A stretch of DNA of 64,000 nucleotides from positions 1-64,000 of the forward strand of contig NZ_JAIMIB010000021.1 in the NCBI RefSeq assembly GCF_019966515.1, read 5' to 3'. The notes beneath the pieces were generated by a model that saw only the letters and a list, made by a program, of their open reading frames with translations, had not been told where the DNA came from and searched no databases. Of this stretch, positions 1 through 8,697 are shown piece by piece (position 1 is the stretch's first letter; each line of letters opens with the position of its first letter). Source of the DNA: Roseovarius aestuarii. GTDB taxonomy: Bacteria; Pseudomonadota; Alphaproteobacteria; Rhodobacterales; Rhodobacteraceae. A program made the translations under genes and the position numbers.

Positions 1-2
1 TA

Positions 3-377
3 AACATGCGCCCACCAGTACCTGAAACCTTATTAGAGAAACCTCAAATCAGTGGTACGGAAACAGGGGGCTAGACACATAAACTTGATAACAAGGTGAT
101 TGGCTACACCTCGGATCTCGGAGAGGCGCAGCGCATGATCGGCGCAGGACTTGGCTTCGGACCACTGCCGGTTCATGTCGCAGAGCGGTTTGTCAATCGC
201 GGCAAGCTTTGGCGCCTGCCGCCCTATGAAAACTCGCTGGCAATTGATATCCATCTGGTACATCACAAAGGGACCCGGCTGGATCGGGCCGAACATGCCA
301 TACTTGACATGTTCCAACGCCGGATTTCGTCCATCCCGCTGGAACAGCGCAGCTACGATCCCGCAGAGATGGAATAG
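3..377 (+). pseudogene. LysR-family regulator, C-terminal remnant
   Basis: The frame from 96 to 377 encodes the end of a LysR effector-binding domain: the stretch MIGAGLGFGPLPVHVAERFV followed by a conserved tail with IHLVHHKGTRLDRAE. A GTG at 96 could start a 93-residue piece, but that would lack the DNA-binding helix-turn-helix and half of the effector domain. The same frame is open from base 3 and is broken by a TAG at 72-74, so the gene may carry a nonsense mutation or may simply begin outside the window in a degraded state. It lies 37 bases upstream of the nitrilase-family gene, which it might once have regulated. Family assignment is confident; the pseudogene status is inferred from the stop codon and the missing N-terminus. 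Confidence 0.6.
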
Positions 378-414
378 CTATCTGTGTAATTGACCGGACA
401 CGGAGACCAGAATT

Positions 415-1245
415 ATGACAAAACATAAAACGCTGTCACTGCTGGCCTGCCAGTTAGAGATACCTCCCACGGCAGATGCGGCAGCCCGTGACAGGCATCT
501 TGCCGCATCTGCCGAAAAAGTTCGCGTACAGCTTAACGCAGAGAAGGCAGACCTTGTTGTTCTACCCGAGCTGTCCAGCATAGACTACTCGCGTGAAGCT
601 TTTGACAATCTTGACGAGATTTCGGAACCACTTAATGGGGCGTCGTTTCAGACCTGGCGCTCAGTCGCCCTCGAATTCGGCGTCTACGTATCCTACAGCT
701 TTGCCCGAAGGGATACGGCGGGAACCTTCATTTCCATTGCGGTTGTCGCGCCCGATGGCACGCTGGTCGGGCATTATGACAAGCTTCACATGTGCCAATA
801 TGGCGCCTCTATGGAGAAGGAGTACTTTGATGCTGGCGATCGTGTTTTTACATTCAGCATCAATGACTTCACCATCTCCCCGATCATTTGCTACGATATT
901 CGCATTCCCGAGCTCGCGCGCGTTTTAACCCTGAAACACGGAGTTGAACTGATCCTGCATTGCGGCGCCTACTACCGTGATGAATCCTTTAAAACCTGGC
1001 ACGCATTTGCCACGGCGCGGGCAATGGAAAATCAGATTTTTCTGCTGTCTCTGAACCGCGCTGGAAAGACCTGGGGCAACTCAGTCTTTTGCGGGCCCTG
1101 GATGGATGAAAATTCACCGCCCGTCCGATTTGCGGACACGCGCGAGGAGTTTCGCTATCTCACGGTCGACAAGGAACAGCTGCTTAACGTGCGGGAAAAA
1201 TATACGTTCCTGGCGGACCGTCTGACAGATTATGACTTGCTTTAA
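415..1245 (+). CDS. Carbon-nitrogen hydrolase (nitrilase superfamily)
   Basis: This 276-residue cytoplasmic enzyme belongs to the nitrilase superfamily, which hydrolyses C-N bonds of amides or N-carbamoyl compounds. The catalytic triad is visible: Glu52 in LPELSS, Lys123 in HYDKLHM and Cys159 in IICYDIRIPE. The length matches a single-domain aliphatic amidase/omega-amidase type. The substrate cannot be told from the sequence; a carbamoylputrescine or deaminated-glutamine amidase role is possible. It stands alone between a LysR remnant and a broken acetyltransferase gene, in an AT-richer stretch than the rest of the window, so it may belong to acquired DNA. The ATG at 415 fits the family N-terminus. 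Confidence 0.85.
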   Translation: MTKHKTLSLLACQLEIPPTADAAARDRHLAASAEKVRVQLNAEKADLVVLPELSSIDYSREAFDNLDEISEPLNGASFQTWRSVALEFGVYVSYSFARRDTAGTFISIAVVAPDGTLVGHYDKLHMCQYGASMEKEYFDAGDRVFTFSINDFTISPIICYDIRIPELARVLTLKHGVELILHCGAYYRDESFKTWHAFATARAMENQIFLLSLNRAGKTWGNSVFCGPWMDENSPPVRFADTREEFRYLTVDKEQLLNVREKYTFLADRLTDYDLL

Positions 1246-1392
1246 ATTTCGCAGTCATACTGTTGGCTCGTTCAAGTTGTAAAATTGCGAAATCCTTGGT
1301 TGAGATTTGTGATGAAGAGCCGACGGTTGGTCATAAGATTTCGACGGTTTGAATAGAAGGACGATCAATATGAAACCCAGTTTGAAGCCCAC

Positions 1393-1869
1393 ATGCCGCG
1401 CATTGTAGTCGCCCCGGTTACCTGCGGAGAAATTCCCTCGCTGGATTTTGCGCTGATAGCGTTTTCATCCTAATTGGGCGATACACACCTTGCGGATCGG
1501 AAGGCGTTGGAAACAAGTTTCATGGGTAACCCGGCTTTCAATGCTCTGCTCGCTTACGAGTCCGCAGACATGTTCGGAGTGCTCGTGTGGTCCCCTCTAT
1601 TTTCTACGACCCGAGGTGGCGGAGGCCTTTTTGTAAGCGATCTTTGGGTGGCTTCATCTGCAAGAGGACAAGGAACTGGACGCAAGCTATTGGCCCATGC
1701 GATTTCTGATGCTGAGGACTCATCAGGGGCGTGTTTTGTAAGATTGGCGGCTCATCGAAATAATCCCTCCGCATGCTCCTATTATGCGCATATCGGGTTT
1801 GACGAAGAAGCTGATATGTTGAGCATGCTACTTGAAGGTTCGGCGTTGCAGTACTTCAAGGAAATTTAA
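1393..1869 (+). pseudogene. GNAT N-acetyltransferase interrupted by an in-frame TAA
   Basis: The reading frame from ATG 1393 (MPRIVVAPVTCGEIPSLDFA) runs into a TAA at 1471-1473 and then continues without a frame change to 1869. The downstream part has the GNAT acetyl-CoA motif RGQGTG and the typical C-terminal NNPSACSYYAHIGFDEE. The family fold needs the N-terminal strand and helix that lie before the stop. Initiation at the TTG just after the stop (1474) would give a 131-residue protein without that part. A second ATG at 1370 with a good AGAAGG ribosome site opens a different frame that ends after 12 codons, overlapping the 1393 start. The likeliest reading is a recently inactivated acetyltransferase; readthrough or a sequencing error would also explain it. 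Confidence 0.6.
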
Positions 1870-2366
1870 TAAAGAGTCATTTCGCAGCCAAAACGTTTTC
1901 TTCGTTTACATTTGAGTTTCAAAAATTGCTTACTATGATAACGAGTTCGGTTAAGATGAACCTTGAATTTCGCCGACGCAAATTGCACCTAGTGCCGCTC
2001 CTCGATATTGGGTCCGACTGAGGCGAATGTCGGTCTGGGATCGACTGGATTGGGTTTGGTTGATCGATCGGTCTAAGGAAAACCGCTGCGTCACGGAAGC
2101 CACGCTACTGCAATCGCAAAGACTTTCTGCGCGAGCATTAGCTGTACCTGCACAAGTCCGTTTAGTCCGCAAGGAAGACGTTTGGACGATGCATAGCGAA
2201 CGTCGGATTTCACGAGTCAACGCCACCACTTCAACATGTTATTCAATTCTGCCAAGAACATTAGCTATCCTGGAACCATCAAAGCAAAATTGATGGATAA
2301 TAAGGCGGATATATATCCTCGTATTTATACTAATATACTGATTTATAATTATTTATTAAAATTTAT
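1870..2366. other. AT-rich stretch without a recognisable gene
   Basis: About 500 bases between the broken acetyltransferase and the tRNA. The line 1921-1980 is 23/60 G+C by hand count, far below the coding background of the window. Frames open in the middle (2027-2293 plus, 1951-2229 minus) give Arg/Ser-rich translations with no family resemblance and no ribosome site. The part next to the tRNA (2295-2366) is nearly pure A/T. I see no terminator, promoter or complete repeat that I can name. Confidence 0.6.
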
Positions 2367-2451
2367 TGGTGCGGGTGGAGGGACTTGAACCCCCACGCCT
2401 TGCGGCGCCAGAACCTAAATCTGGTGCGTCTACCAATTCCGCCACACCCGC
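2367..2451 (-). tRNA. tRNA-Leu (anticodon TAG)
   Basis: Read on the minus strand, the sequence starts GCGGGTGTGGCGGAATTGG and ends in a matching acceptor strand CACCCGC, discriminator A and an encoded CCA. The anticodon arm is CCAGA-TTTAGGT-TCTGG, giving anticodon TAG, and the long variable arm with its own stem is that of a class II leucine tRNA. The T arm GGGGGTTCAAGTCCCTCC is intact. Length is 85 bases. Its 3' end faces the AT-rich accessory stretch at lower coordinates, the orientation expected if an element integrated at the tRNA 3' end. Confidence 0.95.
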
Positions 2452-2611
2452 ACATGCTCTGGCGCGCTCTCTAGCAAAGCTTTGCAGCGGTTGCGAGCAT
2501 AAAATTGACGAAATTTCCGCACTCTGACTCGCAAACAAAAAAGCGCGACATTTACCTATTCTTGCCATATTCTGTTGAAAATACTGAGGCAGAGACAAAG
2601 CGAGAAACGCC

Positions 2612-3109
2612 ATGAAACCGAAAACGGTCGGGCGGAGCTACGGCGGCATGGCCGCACCTCCCCCCGAGGACCCGGCTGGCCTGTTGGCCGAAAGCATAAT
2701 TCTGACGCTTGATGGCGAGAAGCGCGTTAGCGATGTCAGGCCGGGACAGCGCATCATCACCCGCGACAGCGGTACCAGCATGGTCAAATCAGTCACGCGC
2801 CGTCAGGTGCTCTGCCCGACCGTTCTTATCCGCGCCGGTTCGCTTGGCGACACCCGCCCCGACCGCGACGCTACCCTGCCCGCCGGTCAGGGCGTGCTGG
2901 TGCGGGACTGGCGCGCACGCGCACTTTTCGGCGTGCAGTACGCCTTGGCTCCGGCCTCTTATCTGGTGGATGAGGAATTTATCCGGCTCCTCGCACCGAC
3001 GCTCGTGACACTTTGTGAAATTGAGTTTGACCATCCGCATATTCTTTATGTAGATGGCCTTGAAGTGGCCGGTCACATCACCGCCGCCGCGCATGCCATA
3101 GCTGCCTGA
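2612..3109 (+). CDS. Orphan Hint-domain protein
   Basis: This 165-residue protein is almost entirely a Hedgehog/intein (Hint) fold of the type common in Rhodobacteraceae. The hallmarks are LTLDGEKRVSDVRPGQRIITRDSG near residues 32-55, a central VLIRAG/LPAGQGVLVRDWRARALFG segment and a C-terminal HILYVDGLEVAGH. In self-splicing or autoprocessing Hint domains the first residue is Cys or Ser in a motif like CFxxGTxI; here the aligned stretch is LLAESIILT, with no Cys at that place. It may therefore be processing-deficient or act only as a binding domain. There is no attached toxin or calcium-binding repeat. It is monocistronic, between a tRNA and a bidirectional terminator. Confidence 0.75.
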   Translation: MKPKTVGRSYGGMAAPPPEDPAGLLAESIILTLDGEKRVSDVRPGQRIITRDSGTSMVKSVTRRQVLCPTVLIRAGSLGDTRPDRDATLPAGQGVLVRDWRARALFGVQYALAPASYLVDEEFIRLLAPTLVTLCEIEFDHPHILYVDGLEVAGHITAAAHAIAA

Positions 3110-3130
3110 AGGAACGTCCCTCCTGGCAAA

Positions 3131-3163
3131 AAAACCCCGGTGCCGCTGCGGTGCCGGGGTTTT
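3131..3163. terminator. Bidirectional terminator hairpin
   Basis: The arms AAAACCCCGGTGCC and GGTGCCGGGGTTTT pair through 14 positions (two G-T wobbles) around a 5-base loop. Runs of A on the left and T on the right make it usable from both strands. It lies between the converging Hint gene and nnr. Confidence 0.85.
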
Positions 3164-3169
3164 CATTTG

Positions 3170-4813
3170 TCACAGGCCGAGGTCGCGGAACACTTTCGGC
3201 AGTTCCTCGGGCAGGTCCTCGGCAATCAGCCCCGGCCCGAGACTGCGTGCGCATTCCACATGGAGCCACGCCGCCGTCTCCGCCGCCCGCATCGGGTCAA
3301 AGCCCCGCGCCAAAAGCCCGGTGATGAAACCTGCCAGAACATCGCCGGAACCAGCGGTCGCCAACCAGGGTGCCGCGCGTTCATACTGCGCCGAATTGAT
3401 GCTGCAGCGCCCATCGGGATGCGCGATCACCGTATCCGGGCCTTTGAACAAGACCACGCACCCTGCCCGCTTCGCCGCCTCGCGCGTGGCATCCACCTTG
3501 GAATAGGCCGGGCCTTTGGTGGCGGGTGCGTTAAGCTTTTCCGCGATATCCGGAAACAACCGCGCAAACTCGCCCCCATGCGGCGTCAGCACGCAGTTTT
3601 TGTGCAGGCAGTCAAACAGAGCCTTATCCTGCGCCAACAGGGTCAGCGCATCGGCGTCCAGCACCGTGGCGCGTTTTCCCTCCAATGTGGTCTTCACCAG
3701 CGCCTCGCCCCGCGCCCCGATACCCAGACCCGGCCCGATACAAAGCGCGTTGATCCGGTCGTCCCTCAGCGTGACATCCAGCCCGTCAACTTCACCACTA
3801 CCGTCTGTGACTCGCCGTAGCATGATCGCCGTGACCTGGCTCGCCACCTCCATTTGGGCCGAGGGCGGCACGCCCAACGTCACCAACCCTGCTCCGATCC
3901 GAAGCGCGCCACGAGCGGCCAATCGCGCCGCGCCGGTCTTGCCGGGACCGCCCGCAAAGATGAGAGCATGACCGTGGGAATACTTATGAGTTCGCAACGT
4001 TTTCTGCATACCATTGTCGAACCAGCCATCTTTATCCAATTGCAAATCCGTGTAACCAAGCAACCCGACGGTATCTGCATCTGTGTTCCAGTGAAAATTC
4101 AGATCAACGGTCTTGAATGACTTGATGTCGTACATGTTATGACCAAGGAAATGCCCCACCTTTGGCGTTTCAAACGTCACAAGAAGCTTACTGAACACCC
4201 AGTGACCGCCAATACACTTGCCGGAATCACTACAAAGGCCCGACGGCATATCAACCGCAACAGCGTATTCATAACAGTAATCGCCCCATTCCTTGAGCAC
4301 ATCCAATAGGTCTTCTTCGAAACGTCGCTTCAACCCCGTTCCAAAAAGTGCATCAATAAAGATGGTTTGCTGCCCGATGTTAGTCTCTGATTCCCAAGTT
4401 CCAGAGGCGTCGTATTGATCTTTATAAATGGCATTTTCCAAACCACGGTCGACTGACTGATCCAAAGAACCGGGTATAAGTGGCGCTACCTCGCCCTTCT
4501 CGCCCCACCGCTCATAATTCACCTTCGCATCCGGCGGCAGTTTCTCGGGATCACCGTAGAGGAATACCTCCACCTCCCAGCCCCATTCCTTCAGCAGCCG
4601 TGCGACCACGAAGCCGTCGCCGCCATTGTTGCCCGGCCCGCACAGAACCACGGCGCGGTGCGAGGTCTGCGCCAATTCCGGCCATTCCTCGAAAATCGCC
4701 TCGACCACGCCCCGCCCGGCGCGTTCCATCAGCTCAAGGCCCGTCACCTCGCCCGATGCAATCGCAGCCTCTTCGATGGCGCGCATCTGCGCGGCGGTCA
4801 GCAATTCGGTCAT
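3170..4813 (-). CDS. nnr: Bifunctional NAD(P)H-hydrate epimerase/dehydratase
   Basis: This 547-residue enzyme repairs damaged NADHX/NADPHX. The N-terminal YjeF epimerase half has the nucleotide-handling motif GPGNNGGDGF and IDALFGTGL. The C-terminal ribokinase-like ADP/ATP-dependent dehydratase half has the pair LTPHGGEF and GSGDVLAG. I place the start at ATG 4813, preceded by GAGGAGC; an upstream TTG at 4828 is less likely. The central third (about 3990-4480) is clearly AT-richer than both ends and encodes unusual sequence such as GHNMYDIKSFKTVDLNFHW. Hand counts give 28/60 and 30/60 G+C at 4021-4080 and 4141-4200, against 42/60 at 3241-3300 and 39/60 at 4561-4620. This suggests a mosaic gene. 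Function is confident. Confidence 0.93.
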   Translation of the reverse strand: MTELLTAAQMRAIEEAAIASGEVTGLELMERAGRGVVEAIFEEWPELAQTSHRAVVLCGPGNNGGDGFVVARLLKEWGWEVEVFLYGDPEKLPPDAKVNYERWGEKGEVAPLIPGSLDQSVDRGLENAIYKDQYDASGTWESETNIGQQTIFIDALFGTGLKRRFEEDLLDVLKEWGDYCYEYAVAVDMPSGLCSDSGKCIGGHWVFSKLLVTFETPKVGHFLGHNMYDIKSFKTVDLNFHWNTDADTVGLLGYTDLQLDKDGWFDNGMQKTLRTHKYSHGHALIFAGGPGKTGAARLAARGALRIGAGLVTLGVPPSAQMEVASQVTAIMLRRVTDGSGEVDGLDVTLRDDRINALCIGPGLGIGARGEALVKTTLEGKRATVLDADALTLLAQDKALFDCLHKNCVLTPHGGEFARLFPDIAEKLNAPATKGPAYSKVDATREAAKRAGCVVLFKGPDTVIAHPDGRCSINSAQYERAAPWLATAGSGDVLAGFITGLLARGFDPMRAAETAAWLHVECARSLGPGLIAEDLPEELPKVFRDLGL

Positions 4814-4884
4814 GGTGCTCCTCGGCAAAAGAAAACCGGCGCCCGTTTCCAGACACCGGTTATGCTAAATCTCTGGCGTGGCGC

Positions 4885-5439
4885 TTACCAGCCCTTGGGC
4901 AAAGGATCTTCTGCCAGAAATGCGCGCATGCCATTGGCCTGCGCCTCGTCCATCATCGGCAGCATCGCCCGGACCGAGTAGAAGCCATAGCCTCTGCCAT
5001 CCTCGACAAAAGCCCAATCCTTGATCTGCGCATAGGAAAACTGCACTTCATCGCCAGCCTTCATCCCCGGAAGGTCCACCGGATCGTTGCTCAGCCTGCC
5101 GCGATATTGATCGGCACCATCCTGGTGGAAATCCGCAACCCAGATGTTTTCGATCTGAGTTTCCCCTTCCAGCGCCACCTTTATGGTGACCGTTTGCCAG
5201 CTTGCCGGCGCATTTGCCGCCGCCTCAAGGAAGGTAGGCAGACTGGCGCGCGCGGTCTCTAGCGCCTCTTGCATAGATTGATCCGCCGTTGGCACCTGAA
5301 TCACATTGTTGCTGGAATTTGTGCCTGCAACGGCGGCGGATTGGCTCGACGACAGTAAGCCCATCTGCTGCCCCGCCCAAATAACGGCGGCAAGGCCACC
5401 CCAGAAAATCATCCTCTTAATCGGGAACCCATATGCCAT
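4885..5439 (-). CDS. Membrane-anchored DUF2314-type protein
   Basis: A 184-residue protein with one hydrophobic N-terminal segment (about residues 7-27), a Ser/Asn/Gln-rich linker and a C-terminal domain resembling DUF2314. The domain shows IENIWVADF, the YRGRLSNDP element and the closing GDEVQFSYAQIKDWAFVEDG. The function of DUF2314 is not known. The N-terminus suggests anchoring with the domain in the periplasm. It is transcribed in the same direction as nnr, 71 bases upstream of it, so the two may be co-transcribed. Upstream it diverges from the glnB promoter region. Confidence 0.65.
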   Translation of the reverse strand: MAYGFPIKRMIFWGGLAAVIWAGQQMGLLSSSQSAAVAGTNSSNNVIQVPTADQSMQEALETARASLPTFLEAAANAPASWQTVTIKVALEGETQIENIWVADFHQDGADQYRGRLSNDPVDLPGMKAGDEVQFSYAQIKDWAFVEDGRGYGFYSVRAMLPMMDEAQANGMRAFLAEDPLPKGW

Positions 5440-5615
5440 CTTTGATCCTTATCCATTTCTTTCCAATTGAAGGTCTCAATTTTTCAGGCTCGTAGGGCGG
5501 GATTGGGGCGGATTTCGGGTTTTTCGACCGCACTGAGTCGTCCATATCCGTATGCCGGGCTTTGCAGATGGCCGTAACAATGGTCAACGCGATTCAATTA
5601 TGATCTTTATTTGTG

Positions 5616-5642
5616 CACTTCGCCTAATTATTAGGCAAAGTG
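5616..5642. promoter_or_regulatory. 27-bp palindrome upstream of glnB, probable NtrC-type operator
   Basis: The arms CACTTCGCCTAAT and ATTAGGCAAAGTG are 13 bases each with one mismatch around a single central T. The site lies about 105 bases before the glnB start, in the 307-base gap to the divergent DUF2314-type gene. In Rhodobacter capsulatus glnB is known to be controlled by NtrC at promoters that do not need sigma-54, and I see no GG-N10-GC sigma-54 element here. Binding by NtrC is an inference from position and symmetry; the core resembles a GGC-type half-site rather than the enteric TGCACC form. Confidence 0.55.
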
Positions 5643-5698
5643 TTCCGATGAGCCACGCGTATGCGCGCGCGTGTCACCGATCTGATTGAAGCGGGTAA

Positions 5699-6085
<387 letters not shown>

Positions 6086-6119
6086 TCCCTAAAATTTCTA
6101 AAGAAGAAGGACCAAGAGA

Positions 6120-7526
6120 ATGAGCAAAGACGCAGTTCTCAAACTAATCGCGGACGAAGACATTGAGTATGTCGACATCCGCTTCACAGACCCGCGCGGC
6201 AAGCTGCAGCACGTCACCATCGTCGCTGATCTTGTGGACGAGGATTTCATTGAAGAAGGCTTCATGTTTGACGGTTCTTCGATTGCCGGCTGGAAGTCGA
6301 TCGAAGCCTCGGACATGAAGCTGATGCTTGATTGTGACAGCGCCTATGTCGATCCGTTCTATGCCGAGAAGACGCTCTGCGTGCATTGCTCGGTGGTCGA
6401 GCCTGATACCGGCGAACCCTATAACCGCGACCCCCGCGGCACTGCCGAAAAGGCCGAGGCCTATCTGAAAGCGTCGGGCATCGGCGATGTGGCCTATATG
6501 GGCCCCGAGGCCGAGTTCTTTCTGTTTGACGATGTACGTTTTTCTAATTCTATCAACAAAGTATCCTACGAAGTTGATGCGATAGACGCCTCGTGGAACA
6601 CCGATACCCAGTACGAGATGGGCAATACCGGCCACCGTCCAGGCCTTAAGGGTGGCTATTTCCCGGTCAACCCCACCGACGACGCGCAGGACATCCGCAG
6701 CGAAATGCTGAGCACGATGAAGCGCCTCGGCATGAAGGTCGATAAGCACCACCACGAGGTGGCGTCGTGCCAACACGAGCTGGGCCTGATCTTTGACAGC
6801 CTGACCAAACAGGCGGACGAGCTGCAGAAATACAAGTACGTTATCCACAACGTGGCGCAGGCCTATGGTAAATCAGCGACCTTCATGCCCAAGCCGATCT
6901 ATGGCGACAACGGCACCGGCATGCATGTGAACATGTCTATCTGGAAAGATGGCAAGCCTTTGTTTGCAGGCGACAAATACGCCGATCTCAGCCAGGAGGC
7001 ACTGTATTTCATCGGTGGCATCCTCAAGCACGCCAAGACGCTGAATGCCTTCACCAACCCGTCGACCAACAGCTACAAGCGGCTGATCCCTGGTTTCGAG
7101 GCCCCCGTGCTGCGCGCCTATTCAGCGCGCAACCGCTCGGGCTGTGTGCGTATCCCGTGGACTGAAAGCCCCAAGGCCAAGCGTGTCGAGGCGCGTTTCC
7201 CCGATCCGGCAGCCAACCCCTACCTGGCCTTCGCCGCCCTGCTGATGGCCGGTCTGGACGGGATCAAATCCAAGATCGACCCCGGCGAAGCGATGGATAA
7301 GAACCTCTACGACCTGCCCGCGGAAGAGCTGGAAGGCATCCCGACCGTCTGCGGCTCCCTGCGCGAAGCGCTCGAGGCGCTGGCGGCGGATCATGACTTC
7401 CTGCTGGCTGGTGACGTGTTCACCAAAGACCAGATCGACGGTTATATCGCGCTGAAGATGGAAGAGGTGGAGCTTTTCGAGCACACACCCCACCCGGTCG
7501 AATTCGGCATGTACTACAGCTGCTGA
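6120..7526 (+). CDS. glnA: Type I glutamine synthetase
   Basis: A 468-residue dodecameric enzyme that makes glutamine from glutamate, ammonia and ATP. Full length for class I-beta GlnA. Visible landmarks are the beta-grasp N-terminus, FDGSSIAGW, the metal-ligand stretch GPEAEFF, and [10 protein letters not shown]. The adenylylation site is Tyr397 in NLYDLP, so activity is expected to be controlled by GlnE together with PII from the adjacent glnB. A Shine-Dalgarno-like AAGAAGGA lies just before the ATG. A strong terminator follows. Confidence 0.98.
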   Translation: MSKDAVLKLIADEDIEYVDIRFTDPRGKLQHVTIVADLVDEDFIEEGFMFDGSSIAGWKSIEASDMKLMLDCDSAYVDPFYAEKTLCVHCSVVEPDTGEPYNRDPRGTAEKAEAYLKASGIGDVAYMGPEAEFFLFDDVRFSNSINKVSYEVDAIDASWNTDTQYEMGNTGHRPGLKGGYFPVNPTDDAQDIRSEMLSTMKRLGMKVDKHHHEVASCQHELGLIFDSLTKQADELQKYKYVIHNVAQAYGKSATFMPKPIYGDNGTGMHVNMSIWKDGKPLFAGDKYADLSQEALYFIGGILKHAKTLNAFTNPSTNSYKRLIPGFEAPVLRAYSARNRSGCVRIPWTESPKAKRVEARFPDPAANPYLAFAALLMAGLDGIKSKIDPGEAMDKNLYDLPAEELEGIPTVCGSLREALEALAADHDFLLAGDVFTKDQIDGYIALKMEEVELFEHTPHPVEFGMYYSC

Positions 7527-7548
7527 TCCGGCAGGTATCACATTTCTG

Positions 7549-7579
7549 AAAGGGCGCCTCCCGGGGCGCCCTTTTCTTT
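7549..7579 (+). terminator. Rho-independent terminator of glnBA
   Basis: Perfect 10-bp stem AAAGGGCGCC / GGCGCCCTTT with a 6-base loop, followed by TTTTCTTTG. It lies 22 bases after the glnA stop. Confidence 0.92.
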
Positions 7580-7742
7580 GATTTCCAATGCCAAGGGCCC
7601 GACTGTTTCTTTGTTGCGAAATCCGACCCAAAAGTGGCAATTTATCCTGATTGCCCAAATGGTTCCGCAATTGAAACAAATTGTTCTCACTATTGCCTGC
7701 GACACCACAAAGTGACGAAAAGGGATAGTATTGGGCTGAAAA

Positions 7743-8612
7743 ATGACAACCGAATTCACAATGCCAACCGCTGGGCTGATATTTCAGGGGCTGCGTGAGC
7801 TTGACATCGTCAAGATTGGCAATCGCGTCAGCAATGCGTTCGAAGCGCTTGAACAGAACGTGACCGGCGTCCGTATCCTTTCGACGGACAGCGCGCGTAT
7901 TTCATCCAGCCATCACAATGTGACCGTAAGAGTGCTAGAAGATCAGGTGATCGACGGGCTGCCCAACCCTGCACCGCAACTGGTTGAACTCGCCATTGAT
8001 GGCGGGTGCGATGACGATAGCGCGGATGTGCCCCGCATGGATACGGTCCTGGCGCACGCGCTCAAATCGCTCCATTGGACATTTTCTGCCGATCAGATCA
8101 AATGGGTGACCCCCGGCGCCATCCTCAGCAGCGCCGATTTCGTCATGGCAACATCACAGCCAGACACGCCCAATCCGACGCCCAAACCAAAGATGACACT
8201 CGCGCGCAATGCGGCTGGCATTGTCGAGCGGCGCTACGAGTTTCCCAATGTGGACGAAGCCAACGAAGTGCTGAATGAACAGCTGACCCAAAAGGCGGTG
8301 CAAGCGCTGGAAACCGGCGGGCAGTGCAAACTCTATGCTGCCTTCCTCGAAGATCCGCAGCCGGAAAATACGGCAGATGAAGACATTCGCGAAGAAACCG
8401 CGCCACTACGGTTATCGGTCTGGATGGTCACATTTACCGTTTCTCTCTTCGCCCTGCCGGTCGGCGCGGCCCTTTTGGTTTTCAACCTGCTCAAGGGTGA
8501 AAACCTGCGGTTGACGGCACAGGCCGCCGCCCTCACTGGCACCTTCATTACGCTTGAGACCCACGGCGCCATGGCACAAACCTTTTCGGTAATCCAACAC
8601 CTGGTTGGTTAG
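7743..8612 (+). CDS. Hypothetical protein with C-terminal membrane segment
   Basis: A 289-residue protein I do not recognise. The first ~225 residues are soluble and acidic, with a Pro/Thr-rich linker (QPDTPNPTPKPK) near residue 145 dividing two halves. Residues about 226-252 are strongly hydrophobic (VWMVTFTVSLFALPVGAALL), so the protein is probably tail-anchored with the bulk in the cytoplasm. A second, weaker apolar stretch follows. It is probably transcribed alone from the 200-base gap after glnA. The composition looks native to the window, which supports a real gene. Confidence 0.6.
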   Translation: MTTEFTMPTAGLIFQGLRELDIVKIGNRVSNAFEALEQNVTGVRILSTDSARISSSHHNVTVRVLEDQVIDGLPNPAPQLVELAIDGGCDDDSADVPRMDTVLAHALKSLHWTFSADQIKWVTPGAILSSADFVMATSQPDTPNPTPKPKMTLARNAAGIVERRYEFPNVDEANEVLNEQLTQKAVQALETGGQCKLYAAFLEDPQPENTADEDIREETAPLRLSVWMVTFTVSLFALPVGAALLVFNLLKGENLRLTAQAAALTGTFITLETHGAMAQTFSVIQHLVG

Positions 8613-8697
8613 GGCTGCGCCGCAGCGCACGAATTTTCTTTTAGGGGTCCTAGCGCTCCGTTACACTCCCGGTTGTGATGCTAGGTAGGAATGATTG

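Noticed and set aside
2027..2293. Possible 88-residue protein between the broken acetyltransferase and the tRNA
   Set aside because: No ribosome site, no family pattern and atypical composition; treated as non-coding.
2356..2613. Minus-strand frame over the tRNA-Leu
   Set aside because: It reads through the tRNA gene, giving the well-known spurious tRNA-derived peptide GVAELVDAPDLGSG.
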